Below are positions 12,394 through 20,500 of a stretch of DNA of 64,000 bases, piece by piece; the stretch's first letter is position 1; every line of letters starts with the position of its first letter. Made by a program: the position numbers and the translations under genes. The DNA comes from Paludibacter sp. 47-17. Lineage in GTDB: Bacteria; Bacteroidota; Bacteroidia; Bacteroidales; Paludibacteraceae. The notes under the pieces are model-generated. The model saw nothing but the letters and a program-made list of their open reading frames with translations, ran no database searches and was not told the DNA's origin. Location of the stretch: contig MKVT01000008.1 of assembly GCA_001898935.1 (NCBI GenBank), forward strand, positions 434,001-498,000, given 5' to 3'.

Positions 12394-12747
12394 TTATGCT
12401 ACAACTGAGGGAGGGGCGCGAAGTGAAGCGAAAGGAAGAGCCTGCAGCGAATCCTGTTGCAATTCGGTACACCGAAATTCGTTTAAAAGATGAAAGACAG
12501 GCGTTTCGACCGTTGCGATGCTGATTGCCGAATGCCAGGTAATCTGGTTGAGTTCCTGGATTAACTGGAGCTGGTTGTTGGTATGCGGAAGCTGTACCGG
12601 ATCGGCCGACTTGCCAAAACCGTAAAAGTGAGAGTGGGCATAAGTAATGCCATCAATTGTATGAGTATGATAAAACAAGGTGATGTTGCCGTAATGCCCC
12701 ATAAACAGGAGTAGCACCAACACTTTAATTGTTTTATGTATTTTCAT
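12394..12747 (-). CDS. Small exported His-rich protein paired with a TonB receptor
   Basis: The 117-residue product begins with a positively charged N terminus and a hydrophobic segment (MKIHKTIKVLVLLLFMGHYG), which may be a signal or a membrane anchor. The next residues, YHTHTIDGITYAHSHFYGF, hold a clustered H-x-H...H-x-H arrangement that could bind zinc or copper; further histidines follow (LPHTNN, TWHSAI). It is 147 bases upstream of the TonB receptor and likely co-transcribed. I do not recognise a named family; a metal-related role is inference from the histidines and the neighbour. Confidence 0.65.
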   Translation of the reverse strand: MKIHKTIKVLVLLLFMGHYGNITLFYHTHTIDGITYAHSHFYGFGKSADPVQLPHTNNQLQLIQELNQITWHSAISIATVETPVFHLLNEFRCTELQQDSLQALPFASLRAPPSVVA

Positions 12748-12778
12748 TGAGTCGATAGCAGTAGTTTTGTTGAGGTAA

Positions 12779-12786
12779 CAAAGGTA
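12779..12786 (-). promoter_or_regulatory. -7 box of the His-rich protein/TonB receptor operon
   Basis: The minus strand reads TACCTTTG, a TAnnTTTG match, 32 bases before the start of the His-rich gene and inside the gap to the YeiH gene. A -33 element is not clear. Confidence 0.45.
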
Positions 12787-12799
12787 CTTGTTTTTTTGT

Positions 12800-13756
12800 T
12801 CAACCGAAATAGATAAAGCCCAGACTCATTAAACCGATCATCAGCCACAAGCTTATACCGAGTATCAGGGGTCGGAAACCGGCCGCCCGGAGCGTTTCGC
12901 GCGAAAGTCCGGCTCCTATGAAAAACAGGGTGAGCGTGAGTAGTTTTTTCGCAACGACGACGATATTGGAGGTCAGTAGCGCGGGCAGAGGCAGATAGGT
13001 ATTCATCAGCATAGCCGCTATAAAAAGAAAAATAAACCAGGGTACCGAAATTTTTTCCCCCCTGGCGTTGAAGTAGAAGATGGAAAAAACCGACAAGGGA
13101 ATAATCCACAGCGCCCGGGTGAGTTTCACGGTGGTTGCCACCAGCAGAGCTTCTTCACCATAGGTTGCCCCGGCGCCGACTACCGAACTGGTATCGTGAA
13201 TAGCAATCGCAGCCCAAAGTCCGAACTGCTGTTGCGACAGACCGAGCCAATGGCCCATTGCCGGGAAAATAAATAAAGCGATCGCATTAAGAATGAAAAT
13301 GGTGGCCAGCGAAACCGACATTTCACTCTCGTTGGCTTTTGCGATGGGCCCTACGGCAGCAATGGCGCTTCCGCCGCAAATGGCGGTGCCCGAAGCAATG
13401 AGGTAGGAAGGGACTTTATCCACTCCCATCCATTTGCCGGCCAAAACACCTGCGAATAATACGCCGGTAACCGAAACCAGGGTAAACAGCATACCTTCCG
13501 ATCCCGCCTGCAGCGAATCGATAAGATTCATTCCGAAGCCCAGTCCCACGACCGAAATCTGCAACAGGTATTTCGACGCTTTTTTGTTGATTCCAGGATC
13601 GGGGATGCCGAGGGTAAGGGTGAGCACCAGTCCCAGGAACAGGGCAATGGGCGCGGTGATGAAGGGGAAAAAGCAGAGAATGGCTACGAGCGCATAGGCA
13701 AACCAACGGAAATTGTGGGGTAGAGTGTGACGATTAAGCTTGTAATCAAGTTTCAT
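12800..13756 (-). CDS. YeiH/UPF0324-family putative sulfate exporter
   Basis: This 318-residue inner-membrane protein has about ten hydrophobic segments and the family's conserved stretches, including LQISVVGLGFGMNL, ASGTAICGGSAIAA and IHDTSSVVGAGATYG. The family (Cons_hypoth698, YeiH) is annotated as putative sulfate exporters on limited evidence, so transport of a small anion is likely but the substrate is uncertain. Length is normal for the family. It stands between the hemerythrin/regulator pair and the His-rich gene, all on the minus strand, with a 227-base leader separating it from the regulator. Confidence 0.85.
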   Translation of the reverse strand: MKLDYKLNRHTLPHNFRWFAYALVAILCFFPFITAPIALFLGLVLTLTLGIPDPGINKKASKYLLQISVVGLGFGMNLIDSLQAGSEGMLFTLVSVTGVLFAGVLAGKWMGVDKVPSYLIASGTAICGGSAIAAVGPIAKANESEMSVSLATIFILNAIALFIFPAMGHWLGLSQQQFGLWAAIAIHDTSSVVGAGATYGEEALLVATTVKLTRALWIIPLSVFSIFYFNARGEKISVPWFIFLFIAAMLMNTYLPLPALLTSNIVVVAKKLLTLTLFFIGAGLSRETLRAAGFRPLILGISLWLMIGLMSLGFIYFG

Positions 13757-13983
13757 ACGATAGCTTTAATTTGTTACGGGACATATGGAACCTTACCTGA
13801 AGAGATGATCATGTGCTTGATAAGTCAGGTAGTAATAGCTTTGTTCCTTGATCTGTTTTGAAAATTATGACAACAAAGTTACGACAATATTATTTAAAAT
13901 TATAAAGTCGGGCGTATAAAATGACAGATTGTTTTAAATGATAAGTGAACTCAGATGCCGGATGAAGTTTTAGTATCAATTTG

Positions 13984-14592
13984 TCAGGGGTTTAGGTCGT
14001 TGATGTCAACGTATTTATTAAGGATTGCATAAATGGTAAGGCCTGCAGTACTATGAATGCCTAGTTTTCTGGCAATATTTCTGCGGTGTGTAATTACAGT
14101 ATGAGTAGATAGAAAGAGCGAAGAGGCTATTTCTCGGTTAGTTAATCCTTTAACAAGCAGTTTGAGAATCTCTTTTTCCCGTATACTCAGAGTTTCAGTC
14201 TCATCTTCAATTTCCTCGGTATTCTGATTGAAAAATAAGTTGTTAAGTTTCAACTGAAGTTGTTCGGCGGTTTCGTATAATTCAATTATTGCATCGTACC
14301 TCAATATTAAGGTTTTGTCATACGAGCCGTTAATAATTGCCACAATTGGTATTTTTTTCTTCGAAGTCTCTTTCTTGATTTTATCAAATATTTTGGTTGT
14401 GTTATACACAGGATTTATTATAACCATGTCGGGTTCGTACGATTGTATAGAATTCAATAAAAGTTCCGGAGTTGACAACTCAATTGTCATGATACGATAT
14501 CCTGGCAGACGTTTGATTGTAACCGCCAATCCGCTTCTTATTATTGAAGACGGTTCACAAATTACGATTTTTATGGAGCGATTAGTTGTCAT
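13984..14592 (-). CDS. LuxR-family regulator with a degenerate receiver domain
   Basis: This 202-residue protein has a receiver-like N-terminal domain (about 5-125) and a C-terminal LuxR helix-turn-helix (about 138-200; LSIREKEILKLLVKGLTNREIASSLFLS is split over its helices). The receiver appears unable to take phosphate: the strand that normally ends in the phosphoacceptor Asp reads PDMVIINP, with N60 in its place, and the acidic pocket is reduced to ICEPSS. It overlaps the upstream hemerythrin-like gene by 11 bases, so the two are translationally coupled. Control by the hemerythrin-like partner or by a ligand, rather than by a kinase, is inference. Confidence 0.8.
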   Translation of the reverse strand: MTTNRSIKIVICEPSSIIRSGLAVTIKRLPGYRIMTIELSTPELLLNSIQSYEPDMVIINPVYNTTKIFDKIKKETSKKKIPIVAIINGSYDKTLILRYDAIIELYETAEQLQLKLNNLFFNQNTEEIEDETETLSIREKEILKLLVKGLTNREIASSLFLSTHTVITHRRNIARKLGIHSTAGLTIYAILNKYVDINDLNP

Positions 14593-15286
14593 TTACCGGA
14601 AAAGCTTGTTCAATACGGAAAACAACAGGGACAAAGAAATAATCCTCGAGTCTGGTGTGGATAGCTAATTCTTTTTCGCAGAATAAAATTTCCAGAACAA
14701 CATCACTTAGCAAATAATCTGAATTAGACGAAGGATAGTGTTTTATCAGAATGTCTTTTAGCTCTTTAAGCTTGGAGTCGATCTCGGTATGTTGCTCATA
14801 AAACCGGGTAATGGAATATTTATTATCTTTAACCCCAGCTAATAATCGGGTTACATACGGAAATACTACAGAGTCTTCATAGTCCATATGCCTTCTTACT
14901 TCGGCAACATAATCATCAAAAAAATGGATAAATGCTTGTTGGTACGTACGGTTGAGCACATTAGATTCTATGACCTGAATTAATTTTTGTCGTATTGAAG
15001 GTAACTTGTAAGATAAAAAGTAATTATGGCCGTTTGTCAGATACTGAATAACGGTTTCCACAGATAAGCTTTGGATGTCGATTACTTCAATATCATCAAT
15101 TTCGGCCAGGAAATTGACGACCGCTAAGAAGGTATTTTTGTCTACGCCATTAGCATCACAGGCCTCTGAAATTTTTTTATTTCCAAATCCAAACGAAATT
15201 CCAAATCTACTGATGGTAGAGAGAAATATAACATCTTCATCAATGATGTCACTCATCCGATTGTTTAATGTAAAACGTTGTTTCAT
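14582..15286 (-). CDS. Hemerythrin-domain protein
   Basis: The 234-residue protein resembles the Ric/ScdA-type hemerythrin group: an N-terminal helical domain (about 1-75) and a four-helix hemerythrin HHE domain (about 85-225). Candidate di-iron ligands are the histidine of HNYFLSYKLP, His and Glu of RRHMDYEDSVVFPY, His of EQHTEID and His/Glu of AIHTRLEDYF. Such proteins bind oxygen or nitric oxide, or help repair iron-sulphur clusters. The short N-terminal part lacks the cysteine motif of ScdA. The overlap with the downstream regulator suggests that this protein is the sensory half of the pair; that link is inference. Confidence 0.75.
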   Translation of the reverse strand: MKQRFTLNNRMSDIIDEDVIFLSTISRFGISFGFGNKKISEACDANGVDKNTFLAVVNFLAEIDDIEVIDIQSLSVETVIQYLTNGHNYFLSYKLPSIRQKLIQVIESNVLNRTYQQAFIHFFDDYVAEVRRHMDYEDSVVFPYVTRLLAGVKDNKYSITRFYEQHTEIDSKLKELKDILIKHYPSSNSDYLLSDVVLEILFCEKELAIHTRLEDYFFVPVVFRIEQAFPVNDN

Positions 15287-15604
15287 TTACATGTGTTGAA
15301 CTATGTTGGTGATATGGGTTTGAGGCTCTTCCTGATGATAAAGTATAGATTTTATTATAGCAAATCTCATTTTGACGAAAGTAGCTGAAAAATGTTTACA
15401 AAGCTACGACTAAATCTACGGAGGTTTTATCCCTTAATATAGGTATTTTCAACCAGAAGATTACTCTTTTATGGTGATTGTTTCCGGTGTGGTAAAACGA
15501 TCAGTAGGGCGAGAATTCCGGTCAGGGATGTAAAACGACTTCTAAGCCCTGAAAAGCAATGTTTTATTTTGCCGGTCATATTATTATCCGTAAAAAAGTG
15601 TTGT
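15287..15604. other. Gap with no gene
   Basis: These 318 bases separate hmuV from the hemerythrin-like gene. They are AT-rich and hold the leader of the hemerythrin-like gene near 15287-15400. I see no convincing coding sequence, repeat or strong terminator. A 60-codon minus-strand frame overlaps the end of hmuV and is not believable. Confidence 0.5.
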
Positions 15605-15940
15605 TTACTCCGGAACATAAATGATTTCTCCATTTTCAAGCTCATAGGCAATTCCCACTTTCTTCCCTTTACTGCCTTCGGTACGCTGCTGTTCAGAAGG
15701 TGTGTATTTGTTTATTTTATTGCCTTTTTGGGTTATGATTTCCATATTTTCCTTGCCCGGATTTTTCACAATAGTAAAGTCTTCTTTCGTAAAAACCTCG
15801 GTCATATTCAGGTGCATAACCATCGATACCATTAGCGCCACAGCAAACACCATAGCTACGTCAAATAAATTGACCACCACACTCAGCGGGTCGGTATCTT
15901 CTTCCCGGCGGAATCGGTTGTATCGTTTACTACGTCTCAT
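15605..15940 (-). CDS. hmuV: DUF2149 protein, HmuV-like
   Basis: This 111-residue protein has an N-terminal basic stretch and one membrane segment (about 20-45; LFDVAMVFAVALMVSMVM), followed by a periplasmic domain with the sequence IVKNPGKENMEIITQKG. That is the DUF2149 family, which occurs with CobN-like chelatases and ExbB-like proteins in heme or cobalt loci and corresponds to HmuV of the Porphyromonas gingivalis hmuYRSTUV operon. The topology resembles ExbD/TolR, so with HmuU it may form a proton-driven energising complex; that role is inferred. It overlaps hmuU by four bases (ATGA) and is the last gene of the operon. Confidence 0.78.
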   Translation of the reverse strand: MRRSKRYNRFRREEDTDPLSVVVNLFDVAMVFAVALMVSMVMHLNMTEVFTKEDFTIVKNPGKENMEIITQKGNKINKYTPSEQQRTEGSKGKKVGIAYELENGEIIYVPE

Positions 15941-16536
15941 GCTTCGGGTTCTGATAAAAGAATACGAGTTACATATTCCAGGTTATTTGCGTCGTGGGCG
16001 TACCAACGTTGTTTGAACTGTAAGGTGATTAAACCTATAGCGCTTATTACCAATCCAACCACGGTGGTAGCAAAAACCACCTGCATGTTGTAGGCCATGC
16101 CTGCAATATTGCCGGTGGAAAGTCCTACCAAAGCAGGACTCATGGCAATCAGCGTCCCGATTAATCCGAGTACAGGACCCATTTTCGATAGCATTTTTGA
16201 AAGCGACAGGTCTTTGTCAGCCTCGTTTTCAAAATTCGACAGCATAAAATCGGAATAGGCTTCGCTGGCGGGTTTTGATAACACATTACGTAGGTACCGC
16301 ACGAACAAAGCATTATCGTTGGCTGGCAGCGCCGCCCGGAGCGTATTGACTGTTTCGGGCGAAAGAGTTGCAATCAGCTGACTCAATCGTTTGTCGTTTT
16401 TACGTTTGGTCATAAACTGATTGTAAAAACTTCCTGTAAGCAATAACGAACGGGCAAAAAGAATAAGTAGAATAATAATATCGGGGATTAGCAAACTGTT
16501 GGCTACCCAAAAAAGCGATTTTGAAATAAATTCCAT
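15937..16536 (-). CDS. hmuU: MotA/TolQ/ExbB-type proton channel, HmuU-like
   Basis: The 199-residue inner-membrane protein has a membrane segment near residues 12-35 and two more near 123-145 and 160-185. The family signature is seen in KMGPVLGLIGTLIAMSPAL and MQVVFATTVVGLVISAIGL, the conserved pore helices of MotA/TolQ/ExbB. It corresponds to HmuU of hmuYRSTUV operons. It probably pairs with the DUF2149 protein to couple the proton gradient to the heme system, either powering the TonB-type step or the membrane-anchored chelatase HmuS. Confidence 0.82.
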   Translation of the reverse strand: MEFISKSLFWVANSLLIPDIIILLILFARSLLLTGSFYNQFMTKRKNDKRLSQLIATLSPETVNTLRAALPANDNALFVRYLRNVLSKPASEAYSDFMLSNFENEADKDLSLSKMLSKMGPVLGLIGTLIAMSPALVGLSTGNIAGMAYNMQVVFATTVVGLVISAIGLITLQFKQRWYAHDANNLEYVTRILLSEPEA

Positions 16537-16538
16537 TT

Positions 16539-16781
16539 TTAACAGGTTTTTGTCATTGTTTCAGGTACACGAAGCACATAGCCGGCTTTACCCCTATCAA
16601 TTGATTTCAGTTGATTTATTTGCGGTTGTTCAACTATTGTATATGCGGGATTATCGGGTCGAGAAAAGAAAGAAAATGGGAATGATAAAAGTAAAATCAT
16701 TATACTAGTCTTACTCTCTAAAGAGGGATTCGGAAGAGTTAAAATACCGAACAACTGTTGAATTTTTTTTCTGCTGGTCAT
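16539..16781 (-). CDS. Possible small protein between hmuT and hmuU
   Basis: An 80-codon frame fits almost exactly into the space between hmuT and hmuU: its ATG is 16 bases after the hmuT stop and its stop ends two bases before the hmuU start. The product has a basic N terminus, a hydrophobic stretch (TSIMILLLSFPFSFFS) and a polar tail. I recognise no family, and standard hmu operons as I know them lack a gene here. The tight packing argues for a real gene; the composition is not convincing. Confidence 0.4.
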   Translation of the reverse strand: MTSRKKIQQLFGILTLPNPSLESKTSIMILLLSFPFSFFSRPDNPAYTIVEQPQINQLKSIDRGKAGYVLRVPETMTKTC

Positions 16782-16797
16782 ATCATTATTTGCTTGG

Positions 16798-17511
16798 TTA
16801 ATCTTTTATTATATTCCCGGTGGAAGGTAGGGGGCTTCTTATCTTACATCGGATTGTGTTCCATACCAGACCGATTCCGAACAATATTATAAATATAGCT
16901 ATAGCAATTACCAGCGCTTTTATATCGATAGGTTGTTCTACAGCTGCATAAGTCACATTGCCGTTTACCGTAGTCAGCAAACCGCTTATGGTTACAAAAA
17001 TTGTTGCAATAAAATGTACTTCGTAGCGCATTTCGTCATCGGGCAATAAGCATTTGAAGGCTATAGCCAATAAAGGAAAACCAACAAGAACTAAGGCTGC
17101 CAAGAGGTAAGCGATAGTTTGAAAATCGACGCCTGTAAAAGTGAAAACCGATTGGGTAAGCAGATAAAACAATACCGGAAATGCCAGCAAACCCGGAAAC
17201 CAACGCAGGATCTGCATCAGCCAGGGTTTTACTTTTTTTCCGAACAATTCGCGCAACGCCATAAAAGCAAATGCTATCATCAAAGCCGAATCGAATGTAA
17301 TAAAAACAGCAATATTTTGCATCATCACAGTGTCGTTCAGGTATTGCTCCAACTGCGTTTTCGATTGCAGGATGGCATACGGATAAGTCAGGACGATAAA
17401 CAAGGAAAATACAAACGATACAATTGCGGTCTGCCACCATGTATTAAAACTAAGTTTAATCACAGTACCGATCAGAATAAAAAGTATCAGGATCTGTACA
17501 AGGATTTCCAT
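16798..17511 (-). CDS. hmuT: Polytopic membrane protein, HmuT-like
   Basis: This 237-residue inner-membrane protein has six to seven hydrophobic segments and no soluble domain. Position, directly after the CobN-like gene and before the ExbB-like gene, matches HmuT of hmuYRSTUV operons. Its role is not established; a channel or partner for HmuS in the membrane is possible. The start at 17511 lies 14 bases after the hmuS stop, consistent with co-transcription. Confidence 0.72.
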   Translation of the reverse strand: MEILVQILILFILIGTVIKLSFNTWWQTAIVSFVFSLFIVLTYPYAILQSKTQLEQYLNDTVMMQNIAVFITFDSALMIAFAFMALRELFGKKVKPWLMQILRWFPGLLAFPVLFYLLTQSVFTFTGVDFQTIAYLLAALVLVGFPLLAIAFKCLLPDDEMRYEVHFIATIFVTISGLLTTVNGNVTYAAVEQPIDIKALVIAIAIFIILFGIGLVWNTIRCKIRSPLPSTGNIIKD

Positions 17512-17525
17512 ATGTTGGGTTTGAA

Positions 17526-20500
17526 TTATTTTTTACGTTTATTTCGTAGCATAACCAGTACCGCCACAAAAGCCAATAACACGCCAACTACCATCCAAAG
17601 GGTGCTCGGATTTGTTGTTGCTGAGTTTTCAGCATTAGTAAGTTCATCTTTTTTCAGCACAACCCCTTTTTGATTGGTTGAGGAAGAATTTACTTTACTC
17701 AATTGCGATTGGTAGTTTTTTGCAGCTTGCGCATCGACTTTTCCGGCAATGAAATCCTGCAACTTTTGATTGTTCCCGGCAAATCCGGCACCGGTTGCTC
17801 CGAATTTCTTCGTCAGGTCGGTGTGTAATGCAGCTATATCTTTCAGTTGCTGTTCGCTGGCTTTCCACATACCTTTGCGGGCGGTTTCGAGCATCACGGC
17901 CGTAATTTCTTGCAAGGCAGCCGGATTTTCACGTTCAAAAAATGCCTGAGTACCCAGATTGAATTTATCTTTCACATACACATTGTACATTTCATCCCAT
18001 AGTTCCTTGTCGATAACTGCCGGTTTGGTTACATTCCAACCATAAGTATTGGTAGCTACCTCCTCAATTTGAGCAGCGCTCGAAGCACCGCCTTTTATTA
18101 CCTGTTTGATATATTCGGGATTGAGAATAGTAGCACGCGCCTCCACTCCAATGGCTTCTTTCAAATCCTGCATACGGAAATTATTCCGGTTGCGATAATC
18201 GGCAAAGTACGCTTCGGGATCTTTTCCTGTTACGTTACGAACGGCTAAATTCATTCCTCCCATAAATTCATATACATGGTCGAGACTCAACGCTCCCCAG
18301 GTATTGTTCTGCCGGGGCTGAATAATCACATCGGTATTGTGCAGTACTGCCCGCAATAAACCTTGCTGAAACTGTCCCCAGTTTTTATCGCCTCCGTAAA
18401 CAGCTCCCATGTTGTTGATATAAGTGTCGGCAATTTCTTTTTCGTTTTCCCATTTATCGCCGCTGGTAATCATACCCTGAATGTTGGTGCCGTACATACC
18501 ATTGATACCGCCAAATACACGTTGGGTGGACATTTCGCGGGCCACTTTGGGCGACATGCCCTGCTCAACCAAGAGTTTTTCTGTTTTCACGGTGCTGGTA
18601 GCCACCAGGTTTTCAAATTTATCGTCTTTAGCCGAAGCTGCCAATTCTACCGCTTTGGTAATCAGAGCTAAACGCGAAGCAGCAATGTCGCGGAATTGTC
18701 CGGAAGTTTGCACCACCACATCCACGCGCGGACGACCGAGGATTTTCGAATCAATCAGCTGCAAGTCGGTCACACGGCCATAAGTATCGCGTACAGGCTC
18801 GATTCCAAGCATGTACAGTACCTGAGCAATGGTTGCGCCTTCGCTTTCGATAAATTCTCCACTCCAGAAGGTATAACTGATTTTTCGGGGATAGGTTTTG
18901 TGCGTCTTTTGATAGTGTTCCAATGTGGCTTCAGCCAATGCCACGCCTTTGTCCCATGCCGCTTCGGTCGGAGTCGATTCTGCGTTGATAGAATACAAGT
19001 TACGACCGGTTGGCACAGCATTCGGATTCGCTACGGCATCGCCACCAGGGCCGGGAGCCACATAACCCCCAGCCAAACCGTTCATAATAGAAGCAAATTC
19101 CATGTCGGGGCTTTGCAGTAAAGCATTTTTATAAGCCGACACATTCAGCATGGTACGTTCCAGTTCTACAATGCTTCGGGCGCGGGCCTTGTCGGCTTTA
19201 CTGTATTCCTTCGATGGATTTGCTGGCGCGCTTATTCCCCGGTGACTTGTTTGTGCAGCCATTTGCTCTCCACCTTGAGCAATTCCGGCGGAATGGCCTT
19301 GACGAGCAGGTTTACTCTCCCGATCTGAGGCTTGTTTTGTCGAATCAGGTCGTTGGTCGACTTTCGGAATCGATGACAGGTGGCCGCCACCGGCTTTGGT
19401 AACAGCTTCCGGATGTCCACCCATTTTTCCCGCCGCCGGCGCCATGGAACCCATACCTCGTTTTTTGGGAGCAACAATTAGTTTTGCTTCTTCAAGTTCC
19501 TCTACTGAAATACCGGCTAACCGGGATACCAACCGTGCATCTACGGCTTTACCCGAAAGAATTTGGGAAACCAGTTGTTTTGTAGGATTTAAATAATGTT
19601 CGCCAAAATAAACCTGGTTTTTAAGTTGCTGTGGTGTTACTTTTCCACGTATCTTATCCAGATTCGCCAAGCTGTACGCAATTGGGTCGGCACTCATAGC
19701 CAGCACGGTGCTGTTGATTTTGTCGTTTGAATAAGGAATACCTGAAATGTATAATTCGCCGGTTATTTTTTCGTTGGAAATTTCTTCGGCAAAATTTTCT
19801 AGACGTTCAATTTCCTCGGTTGTATAAGGCTTGCTTGCTACACTGTCTAACTTCAAATCGCGGTGCAGACCCATTTTGACGGCAATTCGCTTTACTTGTC
19901 GGGAAATCTCTGGCTGTTTATTTTCCGGAGTTTTGTAGAATAAACGTATTTTTTCCTGCAACTCTTTAAATAATCCGCGTGTGTTACTTTCCATAAATGG
20001 AGGCGTGAGATACGAAATTGTGGTAGCGTATGCACGACGTTTGGTCATTACACTTTCGCCGATGTTTCCGATAGAATAATAGTAAAAATGAGGAACGGTT
20101 CCCACCAAACGATCGGGCCAATCGTAACTGCTAAGTGCCACCTGTTTTTCGGGTGTAAATTCGAGACTTCCATGTGTTCCGAAATGAATCATCGCATCTG
20201 TCTTGAATCCGAATCGAGTCCAGAGGTAAGAGCCAATATAGCTATGGGGCGGAGGCGATTTTACTCCGTGTACGATGGCAAAAGCATCGCTACCCAAGGC
20301 TGCCATTGGTTGAGGCAAAATAACCACATTGCCAAACTGAATGCGAGCTACTGCCAGGTACGATTTATCTCCTTGCCGTATCGAAAGATATTCGCCCGGA
20401 GCAGCACCGTATTTTTCGGTAACTTGTGCATATAAATCAGCCGGCATGGTTTGCTTTACCCAACTTTCGTATTCCGCTTTCTCGATTAAAGCCGGTTTTC

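Noticed and set aside
15469..15651. 60-codon minus-strand frame after hmuV
   Set aside because: It starts inside hmuV and has no hydrophobic or conserved pattern.
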